Part shown: positions 1-8,223 of the stretch, piece after piece | How the letters are laid out: each line of letters starts with the position of its first letter | Numbering within the stretch: the stretch's first letter is position 1 | From: Micromonospora ureilytica | Lineage (GTDB): Bacteria; Actinomycetota; Actinomycetes; Mycobacteriales; Micromonosporaceae | Assembly: GCF_015751765.1 (NCBI RefSeq) | Contig: NZ_JADOTX010000001.1 | Location: 2,542,001 to 2,606,000, forward strand | Reading direction: 5' to 3' | Length of the DNA: 64,000 bases | The notes under the pieces: generated by a model | The model's input: the letters and a program-made list of their open reading frames with translations, nothing else | What the model was told of the DNA's origin: nothing | Databases searched by the model: none | Program-made: the position numbers and the translations under genes

Positions 1-63
1 GTCGGGGGCGTCGATTGTCGGCACGGTGTGCCACCCTGGGACGGTCATCAATGGTTACCGGAG

Positions 64-696
64 GTGAGGGCCACGTTACGGCTACGCGCACTGGTCGCCG
101 TCCCCGGCACCGGGCCGGTGACCCTCGACGTTCCCGCCGGCACGCTCGCCGCCCTGGTGGCGCCGCCCCGCTTCGGCACGGCGGTCGCCCGGGTGCTGGC
201 CGGGCTCGCCCCGCCGGTGACCGGGCGCGTCCTCGTCGGCGACCGGGACGTCACCGGCCTGCCGCCGCCCCGCCGGCAGATCGGCTACGTGCCCGCCGGC
301 GGCGCGCTGCTGCCGCAGCTCACCGTGCGGCGCAACATCGAGTACGGCCAGCGCAAACGCGAACGGGTGCACGAGGTGGCCAACGACTGGACGGCCACCG
401 TGGTCGACCGGCTCGAGTTGGCGCTCTCGCTCGCCCTGCTGCCGCACCAGATCTCCGCCGCCCAGCGGTTCCGGGTGGCGCTCGCCCGAGCGGCGGCCTG
501 CCTGCCCGAGGTGCTGGTGGTCGACCTGCCGGCCGGCTCGGCGGGCGACAGCCGCCTCGGTGACCTGATGCCTCGACTCTCACCACCGGACGCCCCCGGC
601 GTGGCGGTGCTGGTCTGCACCGCCGACCCGGCCACCCTGGCCGAGATCCCGGTGCGGCACGAGCTGATCACCGAGCCGAGCGAGGCGCCCCGATGA
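64..696 (+). CDS. Degenerate ABC-type ATPase (probable pseudo-ATPase)
   Basis: The 210-residue protein keeps the ABC nucleotide-binding fold pattern of sugar importers, for example GRVLVGDRDVTGLPPPRRQIGYV (about residues 54-76) and RVALARA (137-143). Every catalytic motif is altered. The P-loop region reads APPRFGTAVARVLAGL (33-48) with no lysine. The Q-loop reads YVPAGG instead of xxFQxx. The signature is SAAQ instead of SGGQ. Walker B reads VLVVDLP, so the catalytic Glu is Leu155. The switch His is Ala187 (CTAD). It is therefore unlikely to hydrolyse ATP, and I infer a structural or regulatory role with the permease gene downstream. The stop overlaps the next start (ATGA). Start is uncertain: GTG 64 fits the fold; GTG 28 would add 12 residues. 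The upstream end of the operon lies outside the window. Confidence 0.8.
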   Translation: MRATLRLRALVAVPGTGPVTLDVPAGTLAALVAPPRFGTAVARVLAGLAPPVTGRVLVGDRDVTGLPPPRRQIGYVPAGGALLPQLTVRRNIEYGQRKRERVHEVANDWTATVVDRLELALSLALLPHQISAAQRFRVALARAAACLPEVLVVDLPAGSAGDSRLGDLMPRLSPPDAPGVAVLVCTADPATLAEIPVRHELITEPSEAPR

Positions 697-1973
697 GGCC
701 GGCCGCCCGAACGAGCCGTCGTACGCTGCTACGCGCCGCCGCTGCGGGCGCCACCGCCCTGGCCGCGGGCTGCTCCGGCGGGGCGCGGTCGGTGCAGGTC
801 GCGGTGGTCTGGAGCACCAGCGAACTGGACCGGTTCCGCGAGGTCGTCGCCGGCTACCCCGCCCCCGTGCAGGTGGTCAGCGCCGGCAACGACATCGACG
901 CGTTCCTGCGCGCCCGACACCTGGCCGGCACCAGCCCGGACGTGGCGATCCTGCCGCGCCCCGGCCTGGTCACCGAGTACGCCCAGCGCGGATGGCTGAG
1001 CCCGGTGCGCGGTTCCACCGAGTACGCCGTACCCGCCGGGCTGGGCGAGCTGCTGACGGCCGAGGGCGGCCAGCGCTACGGCGTCTGGGTCAAGGCGGCG
1101 CACAAGTCGCTGGTCTGGCACCTGCCCTCGGTGCTGCCCGTGCAGCCGGCCAACTGGGACGCGCTGGTCCGGCGTACCCAGGAGCTCGGCGCGCTCGCCC
1201 GGCGCGCCGGCGGGCCGGCACCCCTGGCCATCGGCGCCGCAGACGGCTGGGTGCTGACCGACTGGTTCGAGAACGTCCTGGCCGACGTGGCACCCGAGAG
1301 CTACAGCGCCCTCGCCCGAGCGGACGCCGACTGGCAGGGCAGACCGGTGCGCGACACGCTGGACCGGCTCGCCGGGCTCTGGAGCATCAACGGGGCGTTC
1401 GTCGGCGGCGGCCGTCGTGCCCTGCTCACCCAGTACGAGGAGTCGGTGATCCAGGTGGTGCACACGAAGCGGGCGGTGATGCTCGTCGGGGCCGACTTCA
1501 CCGCCGACGTCGCCGACCCGTTCCAGCGCGGCCCGGAGGCGCCTGTCACATTCCGGTTCCCGGGCGCCGAGCCGGGCGGCGGCCCACTGATCGTCGGCGG
1601 GGACGCGGCCGTGGCGTTCGCCGACGCCCGGGGCGGGGTCGAGCTGGTCGAGTGGCTCACCAGGGCCGACTCGTTCCAGCCGTGGCTGCGCGCCGGCGGC
1701 TACCTCTCGCCCAACACCAACGTCGCGATCGGCAGCTACCGGGACCGCGTCGGCCAGGGGCTCGCCGAGGAGATGCGGACTCCTGGCACCCTTCGTTTCG
1801 ACCTCTCCGACCAGTTGCCCGGCGCGTTCACCGGCTCGGACGGGGTCGGCATCTGGCGGATCATGCAGGGCTTCTTCGCCGACGTCACCGACGGGGTCCG
1901 CGCCAGCGAGGCGATCCGTCGGGCCACCGGCCTGCTCGCCGCGGCGGCCCGCAGCGCGGGGGGCGGCCGATGA
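693..1973 (+). CDS. Tat-exported lipoprotein, ABC solute-binding protein
   Basis: The 426-residue protein begins with a twin-arginine signal (SRRTLLR, residues 8-14), a short Ala/Gly-rich hydrophobic segment and a lipobox LAAGC, so Cys27 is the predicted lipidated residue. The body looks like a family 1 extracellular sugar-type solute-binding protein: it contains hinge-region features such as TSPDVAILPRPGLVTEYAQRG near residues 70-91 and a C-terminal ELVEWLTRADSFQPW segment. It should capture a solute outside the membrane for the permease fusion encoded immediately downstream. It overlaps both neighbours by 4 bases, which indicates translational coupling. The ligand cannot be read from the sequence; carbohydrate is the family default. 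Confidence 0.85.
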   Translation: MRPAARTSRRTLLRAAAAGATALAAGCSGGARSVQVAVVWSTSELDRFREVVAGYPAPVQVVSAGNDIDAFLRARHLAGTSPDVAILPRPGLVTEYAQRGWLSPVRGSTEYAVPAGLGELLTAEGGQRYGVWVKAAHKSLVWHLPSVLPVQPANWDALVRRTQELGALARRAGGPAPLAIGAADGWVLTDWFENVLADVAPESYSALARADADWQGRPVRDTLDRLAGLWSINGAFVGGGRRALLTQYEESVIQVVHTKRAVMLVGADFTADVADPFQRGPEAPVTFRFPGAEPGGGPLIVGGDAAVAFADARGGVELVEWLTRADSFQPWLRAGGYLSPNTNVAIGSYRDRVGQGLAEEMRTPGTLRFDLSDQLPGAFTGSDGVGIWRIMQGFFADVTDGVRASEAIRRATGLLAAAARSAGGGR

Positions 1974-3736
1974 GCCAGGTGCGGGTCCTCGGTGAGCTGG
2001 CGGTCCTCGACGACGTCGGCCCGGCCCGGCGGGGCCGGGCGTATCCGGCAGCCGGCGCGACGTCGGCCCTGCTGCTGCCGGCCGCGGTGCTGCTCGGCGG
2101 GCTGGTGCTGTGGCCGGTGCTGCGGACCATGCACGCCAGCGTCACCACCGACGGTCGCTGGGTCGGCGCGGCGCACTTCCGGACCGCGCTCGCCGCCCCG
2201 GGCACCGGCGCGGTGGTCGGCCGGACGGTCCTCTGGGCCCTGCTGGTGCCGGCGGTGGTGACGGCGCTGGGTTATCTGCTCGCCGCCGCGTCCCGCCGCT
2301 CCCAGGAGGGCGGGCTGGTCCGGTTGATCCTCCTGGTGCCGGTGGCGTTGCCGCTGGTCGTCACCGGGGTCACCTTCCGGCTGATGTACGACCCGGACCC
2401 GAGCCGGGGCCTGGCCACCCTGATCGCGACCCGACTGACCGGCCGTCCGGTCGAGGACGCGCCGCAGTTGCTCGGGCCGGGGATGGTCACCGTCGCGTTG
2501 ATGTCGGCGTTCGTCTGGGCCTGGGTCGGGTTGGCGGTGCTGGTCTTCCGGTCCGCACTGGACGCGGTGCCGCCGAGTCTCGCCGACGCGGTCCGCGCCT
2601 ACGGCGGTGGACGCCGCCATGTGCTGTGGGACGCACAGTGGCGGCCACTGCTGCTGCGGACGACAGCTGTGGTCTTCGCGTTGGTGGCGGTCGGCACCAG
2701 CCGCACGTTCGACCTCATCCTGGTGATGACCCCCGGTTCGGTCCGCGACGAGGCCTCCGTGCTGGCGCTGCGGATCTGGCAGACGTCCGGGGGCACCACC
2801 ACCGGCGACGGCGCCGCCCTCGGCGTGGTGTGGCTGGTGGCGGTCATCGGCGGCATCATGGTGGCCGCGCTCTTCGTCCGGCAGGCCTGGCCCCCGCCGC
2901 GCGTCGAGGCGGCACCGGAGCCCGCCCCGGTCGCCCCGCCCCGGCGGGTGTTCCGGCTGCTCGCTGCGGGTGCCGCGATCGCCTGGCTGGTGCCGCTGGC
3001 GGTGCTGGTCGCCACGTCGGCGCACGGCAGGGTGGACGCCGCCGCGCGCGGTTGGTGGTCCGCAGCGCCGAATGGCGAGTCGTACCGCAACCTGGTCACC
3101 GGCACGGAGCTGTGGCGCACGCTGGGCTTCACCCTGCTGCTGGCCACCGCGGTGACCGCCACGGTGCTGGTGGTCGCGCTGCTGGCCGCGTACCCGTTGG
3201 CCTGGTTGACCGGGCCGGCCGCGCAGGCCACCGGGCTGCTGCTGCTGGCGGCCAGCGTCGTGCCGATCCAGGTCATCGCCGGCCCGGTCAACGAGGTGCT
3301 GGGCCTGGTGCTCTCCTCCGGCACGGCTCAGGGCCTGGCCCTGGTGCACATCGCGCTGGGCGTGCCGTTCGCGGTGCTGGTGCTGCGTAACGCGTTCGCC
3401 GACCTGCCGGTCGAGCAGGTCCGCGACGCCCGGCTGGGTGGGCGCCGGTGGTGGCACACCCTGCGCCGGTTGGCCCGGCACAACCGGTCGGCGGTGGTGG
3501 CGGTGTCCGTGCTGGAGTTCGTCCAGGTCTGGAACGACCTGGTGGTGGGTCGGCTGTTCGGTGGACCGGGGGCGTCGCCGCTCGGGCCGTTCCTGGCCGA
3601 GCAGACCCGCAGCTTCGTGAGCAACAGTGGCGCGCTGGCCGCCAGCTCGGTGCTCGCCTCGGTGCTGCCGGTGGTGCTCGTGGTGCTCTCGCGGCGGCAC
3701 CTGGTCGCCGGGCTCGTCTCCGGGGGCGTCCGGTGA
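1970..3736 (+). CDS. Fused two-domain ABC permease (MalF-like + MalG-like)
   Basis: The 588-residue membrane protein reads as two binding-protein-dependent permease halves in one chain. The first half (about 30-310) has roughly six membrane segments and an EAA-like loop ADAVRAYGGGRRHVLW. A Pro-rich linker follows (PPPRVEAAPEPAPVAPPRR), then a second half (about 325-588) with about six segments and a degraded EAA-like loop EQVRDARLGGRRWWHTL. Sugar importers normally encode these halves as separate proteins. The EAA loops dock onto the ATPase, and here the candidate ATPase partner is itself degenerate. ATG 1970 overlaps the stop of the solute-binding protein gene. Open frame continues upstream of this start, but that extension is a shadow of the preceding gene. 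Substrate is unknown. Confidence 0.85.
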   Translation: MSQVRVLGELAVLDDVGPARRGRAYPAAGATSALLLPAAVLLGGLVLWPVLRTMHASVTTDGRWVGAAHFRTALAAPGTGAVVGRTVLWALLVPAVVTALGYLLAAASRRSQEGGLVRLILLVPVALPLVVTGVTFRLMYDPDPSRGLATLIATRLTGRPVEDAPQLLGPGMVTVALMSAFVWAWVGLAVLVFRSALDAVPPSLADAVRAYGGGRRHVLWDAQWRPLLLRTTAVVFALVAVGTSRTFDLILVMTPGSVRDEASVLALRIWQTSGGTTTGDGAALGVVWLVAVIGGIMVAALFVRQAWPPPRVEAAPEPAPVAPPRRVFRLLAAGAAIAWLVPLAVLVATSAHGRVDAAARGWWSAAPNGESYRNLVTGTELWRTLGFTLLLATAVTATVLVVALLAAYPLAWLTGPAAQATGLLLLAASVVPIQVIAGPVNEVLGLVLSSGTAQGLALVHIALGVPFAVLVLRNAFADLPVEQVRDARLGGRRWWHTLRRLARHNRSAVVAVSVLEFVQVWNDLVVGRLFGGPGASPLGPFLAEQTRSFVSNSGALAASSVLASVLPVVLVVLSRRHLVAGLVSGGVR

Positions 3737-6117
3737 CCGGGCCGGGTGGCGCGCGCGGTGGCTCCCGTTGGCCGGCGCTCATCGCGATCGGCGGCGTGGT
3801 CGGCAGCATCCTCGCCAACGTGGCCAGCAACCTGGCCGGCAATCTCCTCTCCGAGCTGGCGGCGAGCGTGCTCGGGCCGGTGACCATCGTCCTGGCCGCC
3901 AGCGGGGTCGTGGGTTACGTGGTGTACGAGGTGCGCCGCCGCCGAGCCGGCCGCGAGGTCGGCCCCGAACCGACGGATGTGCTCACCACACCGGCCACCG
4001 GGGCCCCCACCCTGCCCTACACGGCCGAGTTCACCGGTCGCGGCGAGCACGTCGACGCGGTGGTCGGTCTGCTGGCGCGCGAGCACGCAGTGGCGGTGCT
4101 GGGCCGACGCGCTGTGGGCACCTCCGCGTGCGCGGTGCAGGCCGCGAACCAGTGCCGGGAGGACTTCCCCGACGGGCAATATTATCTGGACCTGCGGCGG
4201 CGGGGCCGACCCCGCTCGGCCCGGCAGGTGCTCACCGCGTTGGCCCGGATCCTGGGCACCGCCCCGCCGACCTCAGGCCGGCCGGACGCGCTCGCCGCCG
4301 CCGCCGACGCGCTGCGCGGCCAGCTCGACGGTCGCAAGATCCTGCTGGTGCTGGACAACGTCGACCGTCCCGACCAGGTCCGGCCACTGTTGCCGCCCAC
4401 CGCGCGTACCTGCCGCCTGCTCCTCGCCGGCGGTCCGGCGCTTGTCGGTCTGGAGGGTGTGGTCGCGCACTGGATCGCCGAACCGGGCACGTCCGAGGCG
4501 GTGGGGCTGTTCGCGACGGCGGGCGGGGCCGCGCCCGCCGCCCGGGTCCGTCGCGCCGACCCGCGCACCGACCCGGCGGTACGCGACATCGTCGACCTGT
4601 GCGGGCGGCAGCCGCGCACCGTCCGCGCGCTCGGTTATCGCACGGCCCAGCACGGCTGGCGGCACTCCGACGTGTTGGACGCGCTGCGCCGTGCGGTGCA
4701 GACGCCACCGCACCAGCGGCTCGCCGTCTCACCGGCGGCCCGCCTGGTCACCGAACGCGACATCGCGTACCGGGCGCTACCCCGCCAGGCTCGACGGCTG
4801 TACCGGCTGATGTCGCTGGTCCCCGCCCCGGTGGACCGGCCCACCATCGCCGCGCTGGCCGGGCGGCACCCCGAGCTGGTGACCGCTCTGCTCGACCGGT
4901 TGGCCGCCGCGGCGTTCGTGGTCGGCGCGCCCGGCGACCGGTACGAGATCCGTCCCCTGCTGGCCGGCAGCGCCCGGCTGCACCTGCGGGACGCGGATCC
5001 GGCCCGGGCCCGGGTCGCCGCGCAGGCCCGGCTGACCCGGCACCTGGCCCGCCGAGCCGAACGGCACGCGGCCAACCTGGCGGTGCTCGGCTCCCCACCG
5101 GACCGGGAGTGGTCCCTGCCGCTGGACGACGACCCGTACGGCTGGTTCGACCTGCACCAGGAGCTGCTGCTGGCGGTGGTGCGGGTGCCGGCCGGCGCGA
5201 AGGAGACCCTGCCCCGCCGGGTCCGCCGGTGGTGGTTCCGGCTGGCCGTGGCGCTGTGCGGGTGGCTGGCGTACGCCGAGCGGCTCGACGAGTGGGAGCA
5301 GGTCTGCCGCACCGTGCTGGCCACCCCGACCGCCGACGACCGCCCGGAGATCGCCGGGTGGGCGCACAACGAGCTGGGGGTGCTGCGCCGACGCCGGCAC
5401 GACCCCCAGGGGGCGGCCGCCGCTCTCACCCTCGCGGTCAACGAGCGGGGGCGGCGGGGCAACGCCCAGGCGCGGATGAACCTCGGCCTGGCCCTGCTCG
5501 ACCTGGGGCAGCTCGACGACGCGGTGGAGCACCTGGAGATGTCCCGCCGGCACCGCTCCGGCGCCGACCGTGCCGGCCACGCCCTCACCGAGCTGGGCCT
5601 GGGCGCGGCCCAGCTGGCCCGGGGAGAACCGGACACCGCGCACCACCACCTGGTGCGGGCGGCCAACACGTTCCGGTCGGTAGGCGACGCGCGCGGGTAC
5701 GCTGCGGCGCTGACCAACCTGGTGCTGGTGCACGCGGCGCTCGGCGAGCACCTGGACGCCGCCCAGGCGTGGCGCGCCGCGCTCCGCGAGTACGAGTCGG
5801 TCAACGATCCGACCAGCCGGGCGACGGCACTGCTCAACGCCGGGGCGACTCTGCTGAGCAGCACCCCGGGGCAGGCACGGACGGCGTACGAGCTGCTGGC
5901 CGAGAGCCGCCGGCTGCGCGAGGAGACGCGGCCGACCGCCGGGCTGGCCCGCACCCTGCTCTACCTGGGTGACGCCTGCGCCGCGCTGGGCGACCGGGCC
6001 GACGCGCGGCGGCACTGGGCGGACGCGGCGGCGGTGGCCGAGGAGGTCGCCGACGCCCAGGGGTTGGCCGCCGCCGACGGCCGACTGGAGGACGACGCCG
6101 ACAGCCGCGTGACGTAG
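3733..6117 (+). CDS. Membrane-anchored NB-ARC/STAND-like protein with TPR repeats, Walker A lysine lost
   Basis: The 794-residue protein starts at GTG overlapping the permease stop. Hydrophobic segments lie near residues 14-70, followed by a basic stretch RRRR. The NB-ARC signature FTGRGEHVDAVVGLL opens a STAND NTPase-like region. Its Walker A position reads GRRAVGTS (124-131), so the invariant Lys is Thr130. Walker B KILLVLDNVD is intact (Asp208). The usual TSR-type sensor motif reads LLLAGG. The C-terminal half (about 560-790) is built of TPR-like helices, for example AQARMNLGLALLDLGQLDDA. STAND proteins are signalling switches; loss of the Lys suggests weak or no nucleotide exchange. Co-transcription with an ABC system suggests it senses or regulates that transporter, which is inference. 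Confidence 0.8.
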   Translation: MTGPGGARGGSRWPALIAIGGVVGSILANVASNLAGNLLSELAASVLGPVTIVLAASGVVGYVVYEVRRRRAGREVGPEPTDVLTTPATGAPTLPYTAEFTGRGEHVDAVVGLLAREHAVAVLGRRAVGTSACAVQAANQCREDFPDGQYYLDLRRRGRPRSARQVLTALARILGTAPPTSGRPDALAAAADALRGQLDGRKILLVLDNVDRPDQVRPLLPPTARTCRLLLAGGPALVGLEGVVAHWIAEPGTSEAVGLFATAGGAAPAARVRRADPRTDPAVRDIVDLCGRQPRTVRALGYRTAQHGWRHSDVLDALRRAVQTPPHQRLAVSPAARLVTERDIAYRALPRQARRLYRLMSLVPAPVDRPTIAALAGRHPELVTALLDRLAAAAFVVGAPGDRYEIRPLLAGSARLHLRDADPARARVAAQARLTRHLARRAERHAANLAVLGSPPDREWSLPLDDDPYGWFDLHQELLLAVVRVPAGAKETLPRRVRRWWFRLAVALCGWLAYAERLDEWEQVCRTVLATPTADDRPEIAGWAHNELGVLRRRRHDPQGAAAALTLAVNERGRRGNAQARMNLGLALLDLGQLDDAVEHLEMSRRHRSGADRAGHALTELGLGAAQLARGEPDTAHHHLVRAANTFRSVGDARGYAAALTNLVLVHAALGEHLDAAQAWRAALREYESVNDPTSRATALLNAGATLLSSTPGQARTAYELLAESRRLREETRPTAGLARTLLYLGDACAALGDRADARRHWADAAAVAEEVADAQGLAAADGRLEDDADSRVT

Positions 6118-6157
6118 GTCGCTCGGGTTGGTCGGTGGCACGGCTCTGGGAGACTCT

Positions 6158-6781
6158 GTGATCGTGGACGCGCTCTCGGTACGGGGACTCAGCCGCAACT
6201 TCGGCAACCTGGTCGTGCTCGACGATGTGAGCTTCTCGCTCCCGGCGGGCCGGATCGCGGTGGTGCTGGGGCCCAACGGCAGCGGCAAGACCACCCTGCT
6301 GCGCTGTGTCGTCGGCGCCGACCGACCGGACTCGGGCGAGGTGCTGGTGCAGGGCCGACGGGCCGACGAGACCGATCCTCAGGTGCGGGCGCTGGTGGCG
6401 GCCGCCCTGGACGACATCGACTTCTTCCCCGACCTGTCCGTGGTCGAGCACCTGGAGCTGGTCGCGTACGCCCACGGGGGTGACGCCGAGCCGGTCGAGG
6501 AGGTCCTCGCCGAGCTGGGTCTGGAGCCGGCCCGCGACCAGCTGCCGGTGACGCTGTCCAGCGGGCAGCGTCGCCGACTGGCGCTGGCGTCCTGTTTCGT
6601 CCGGCCACGCCGGGTGCTGATCCTGGACGAGCCCGAGCAGCGGCTGGACGTCCGCGGGCGACAGTGGCTCGCCGACCGACTGCTCCGGGAACGGGCGGCG
6701 GGTACGGCCGTGCTGCTGGCCTCGCACGACCCGGAGCTGATCGACGCGGTGGTCGACGAGCGCATCGAGATCGGCAAGTGA
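6158..6781 (+). CDS. ABC transporter ATP-binding protein
   Basis: This 207-residue ATPase has all motifs intact: Walker A GPNGSGKTT, signature LSSGQ, Walker B VLILDEPEQRLD and switch His in ASHDPEL. It is compact and lacks extra domains, as in exporter-type or uncharacterised two-component ABC systems. GTG 6158 is preferred over an upstream TTG (6128) because a GGGAG ribosome-binding site sits 5 bases before it. The stop overlaps the start of the next gene (GTGA), which encodes its likely membrane partner. The intact motifs contrast with the degenerate ATPase at 64-696, so decay is specific to that protein and is not a property of the region. Confidence 0.88.
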   Translation: MIVDALSVRGLSRNFGNLVVLDDVSFSLPAGRIAVVLGPNGSGKTTLLRCVVGADRPDSGEVLVQGRRADETDPQVRALVAAALDDIDFFPDLSVVEHLELVAYAHGGDAEPVEEVLAELGLEPARDQLPVTLSSGQRRRLALASCFVRPRRVLILDEPEQRLDVRGRQWLADRLLRERAAGTAVLLASHDPELIDAVVDERIEIGK

Positions 6782-8199
6782 CCGCCGCGCCGGCCACTAT
6801 CGCCGACACGCCGGCCGGGGTGCCGACCGCCCGTCAGGTGCGGACGCACCTGCGCAAGGCCCGCAGCCGGCACCACGACCATTCGCTCGGCGACGTGCTC
6901 GGCGACGCGTACGTCATGGTCCTGTTCGTGGGCATGTACGGCTGGTTCGCGATCAGCGCCAGCCGCGACCTGCTGGACTCCCCCACCGTGGGGCGGGCCG
7001 AGCCGGGCGTGCGGTGGTGGCTGGCGGTGGCCGCGCTGCTGGCCGGCGCGGGGCTCGCCTGGCGTGGTCTGCGCGCGCTGGGCCCGCTGCTGGTCACCCC
7101 GGCGACGCAGAGCTGGGCGACCAGCGCTCCGATCGACCGGCGGGCCTGGTTGGCGCCGCGTTTCGTCCTGTTGATGCTGGGCGCGGCGGCCGGCACCGCA
7201 GCGCTCGGAGTGGCCGTGGCGGCGCTCGGCGGGGTCACCGACCTGTCCGCCCTGGGCTGGGCGGCGGCGGCCGGCGCGGGGTGGGGCGCCGCCGCGCTGG
7301 CGCTCAGCGTCGTCGCCCAGAGCAGCCGATCGGGGCGACGCTGGCCGACAGTGGTCGGGGCGGTGCCGATGGTGGCGGCGGCCGTCATCACCGCCCTGGT
7401 GGTGCTCGTCGGTCGCCTCGGCGACGGGCTGTCCCGGCCGGGGACGACGCCGACCGTCGCGTTGTTCGCCGCTGCGGTGCCCCTCGCGGGCGTGGGCATG
7501 ATCCTCGCGGTACGCGCGCTGCCCCGGGTCGACCGGGCCACCCTGACCACCGGCGCGCAGTTCGCCAACGCCGCCGCCACGGCCACCATCCTGCTGGATC
7601 CGAGCCTGCTCGCCGGCCTCGTGGAGAGCCGCCGCTGGCGCCGGATCGGCCGGGTTCGCAGCCGCCGGTTCCGGCCCGGCCCCGGCTGGTGGGCGCTGCT
7701 CCAGGCCGACGTACGCCGGCTGCGCCGCCACCCGAGCGCCGTGCTGATCTGGGCGGCGCTGATCGGGGTGCAGTACGCTGCCGCGCTCGCCCTGCCCGGG
7801 TTGGCCGGGGCCGCGCAGGTGGTGTTCGCGTACCTCGCCGCCAACCGGCTGACCGGCGGTCTGCGGTCGGTCAGCCGCTCACCCGGGCTACGCCGGGCGC
7901 TCGGCGGCAGCGACAACCTGCTGCGCGGGATCCACGTGGTGGTGCCGGCCGTCGGCGCGGGCGTGTGGTGGTTGCTGACCCTGCCGACCGTCGACCCGGG
8001 GCCGGCCTGGCTGGCGCCGACGCTGGCGCTGGGGGTGGTGGCCGCCGCGTTCCGGGCCGGCACCCGCCCGCCGATCGACTACGGCGGCGCGACTGTCAAC
8101 ACACCGTTCGGCATGATCCCGGTCGACCTGATGCGGCAGGGGTCACGAGGGCCGGCGCTGCTCGCCGTGCTGGTCCTCGTCCAGCTGTTCCTGGGCTGA
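6778..8199 (+). CDS. Polytopic membrane protein, partner of the preceding ABC ATPase
   Basis: The 473-residue protein has about ten or more hydrophobic segments (for example around 46-62, 78-98, 128-150, 155-180, 195-220, 232-250, 320-350, 385-410 and 455-473) and no recognisable soluble domain. It resembles large actinobacterial ABC-2-like membrane proteins of the DUF6297 type; that family name is from memory. Translational coupling with the intact ATPase suggests the two form an ABC transporter of unknown substrate. A basic N-terminal stretch (RTHLRKARSRHH) is probably cytoplasmic. It ends 24 bases before a convergent gene, with no clear terminator hairpin between them. Confidence 0.75.
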   Translation: MTAAPATIADTPAGVPTARQVRTHLRKARSRHHDHSLGDVLGDAYVMVLFVGMYGWFAISASRDLLDSPTVGRAEPGVRWWLAVAALLAGAGLAWRGLRALGPLLVTPATQSWATSAPIDRRAWLAPRFVLLMLGAAAGTAALGVAVAALGGVTDLSALGWAAAAGAGWGAAALALSVVAQSSRSGRRWPTVVGAVPMVAAAVITALVVLVGRLGDGLSRPGTTPTVALFAAAVPLAGVGMILAVRALPRVDRATLTTGAQFANAAATATILLDPSLLAGLVESRRWRRIGRVRSRRFRPGPGWWALLQADVRRLRRHPSAVLIWAALIGVQYAAALALPGLAGAAQVVFAYLAANRLTGGLRSVSRSPGLRRALGGSDNLLRGIHVVVPAVGAGVWWLLTLPTVDPGPAWLAPTLALGVVAAAFRAGTRPPIDYGGATVNTPFGMIPVDLMRQGSRGPALLAVLVLVQLFLG

Positions 8200-8223
8200 T
8201 TCCCGGCACTGCGCTGCCGATGG

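Noticed and set aside
992..1969. Upstream extension of the fused permease frame
   Set aside because: Arg/Gly-rich composition and full overlap with the solute-binding protein gene; the real start is ATG 1970 in a 4-base overlap.
1736..3700. 654-codon open frame on the minus strand
   Set aside because: His/Gln/Arg-rich antisense shadow of the permease gene, typical of very GC-rich DNA.
4635..5954. 439-codon minus-strand frame
   Set aside because: Ser/Arg/Ala-rich antisense shadow of the STAND/TPR gene, no domain.
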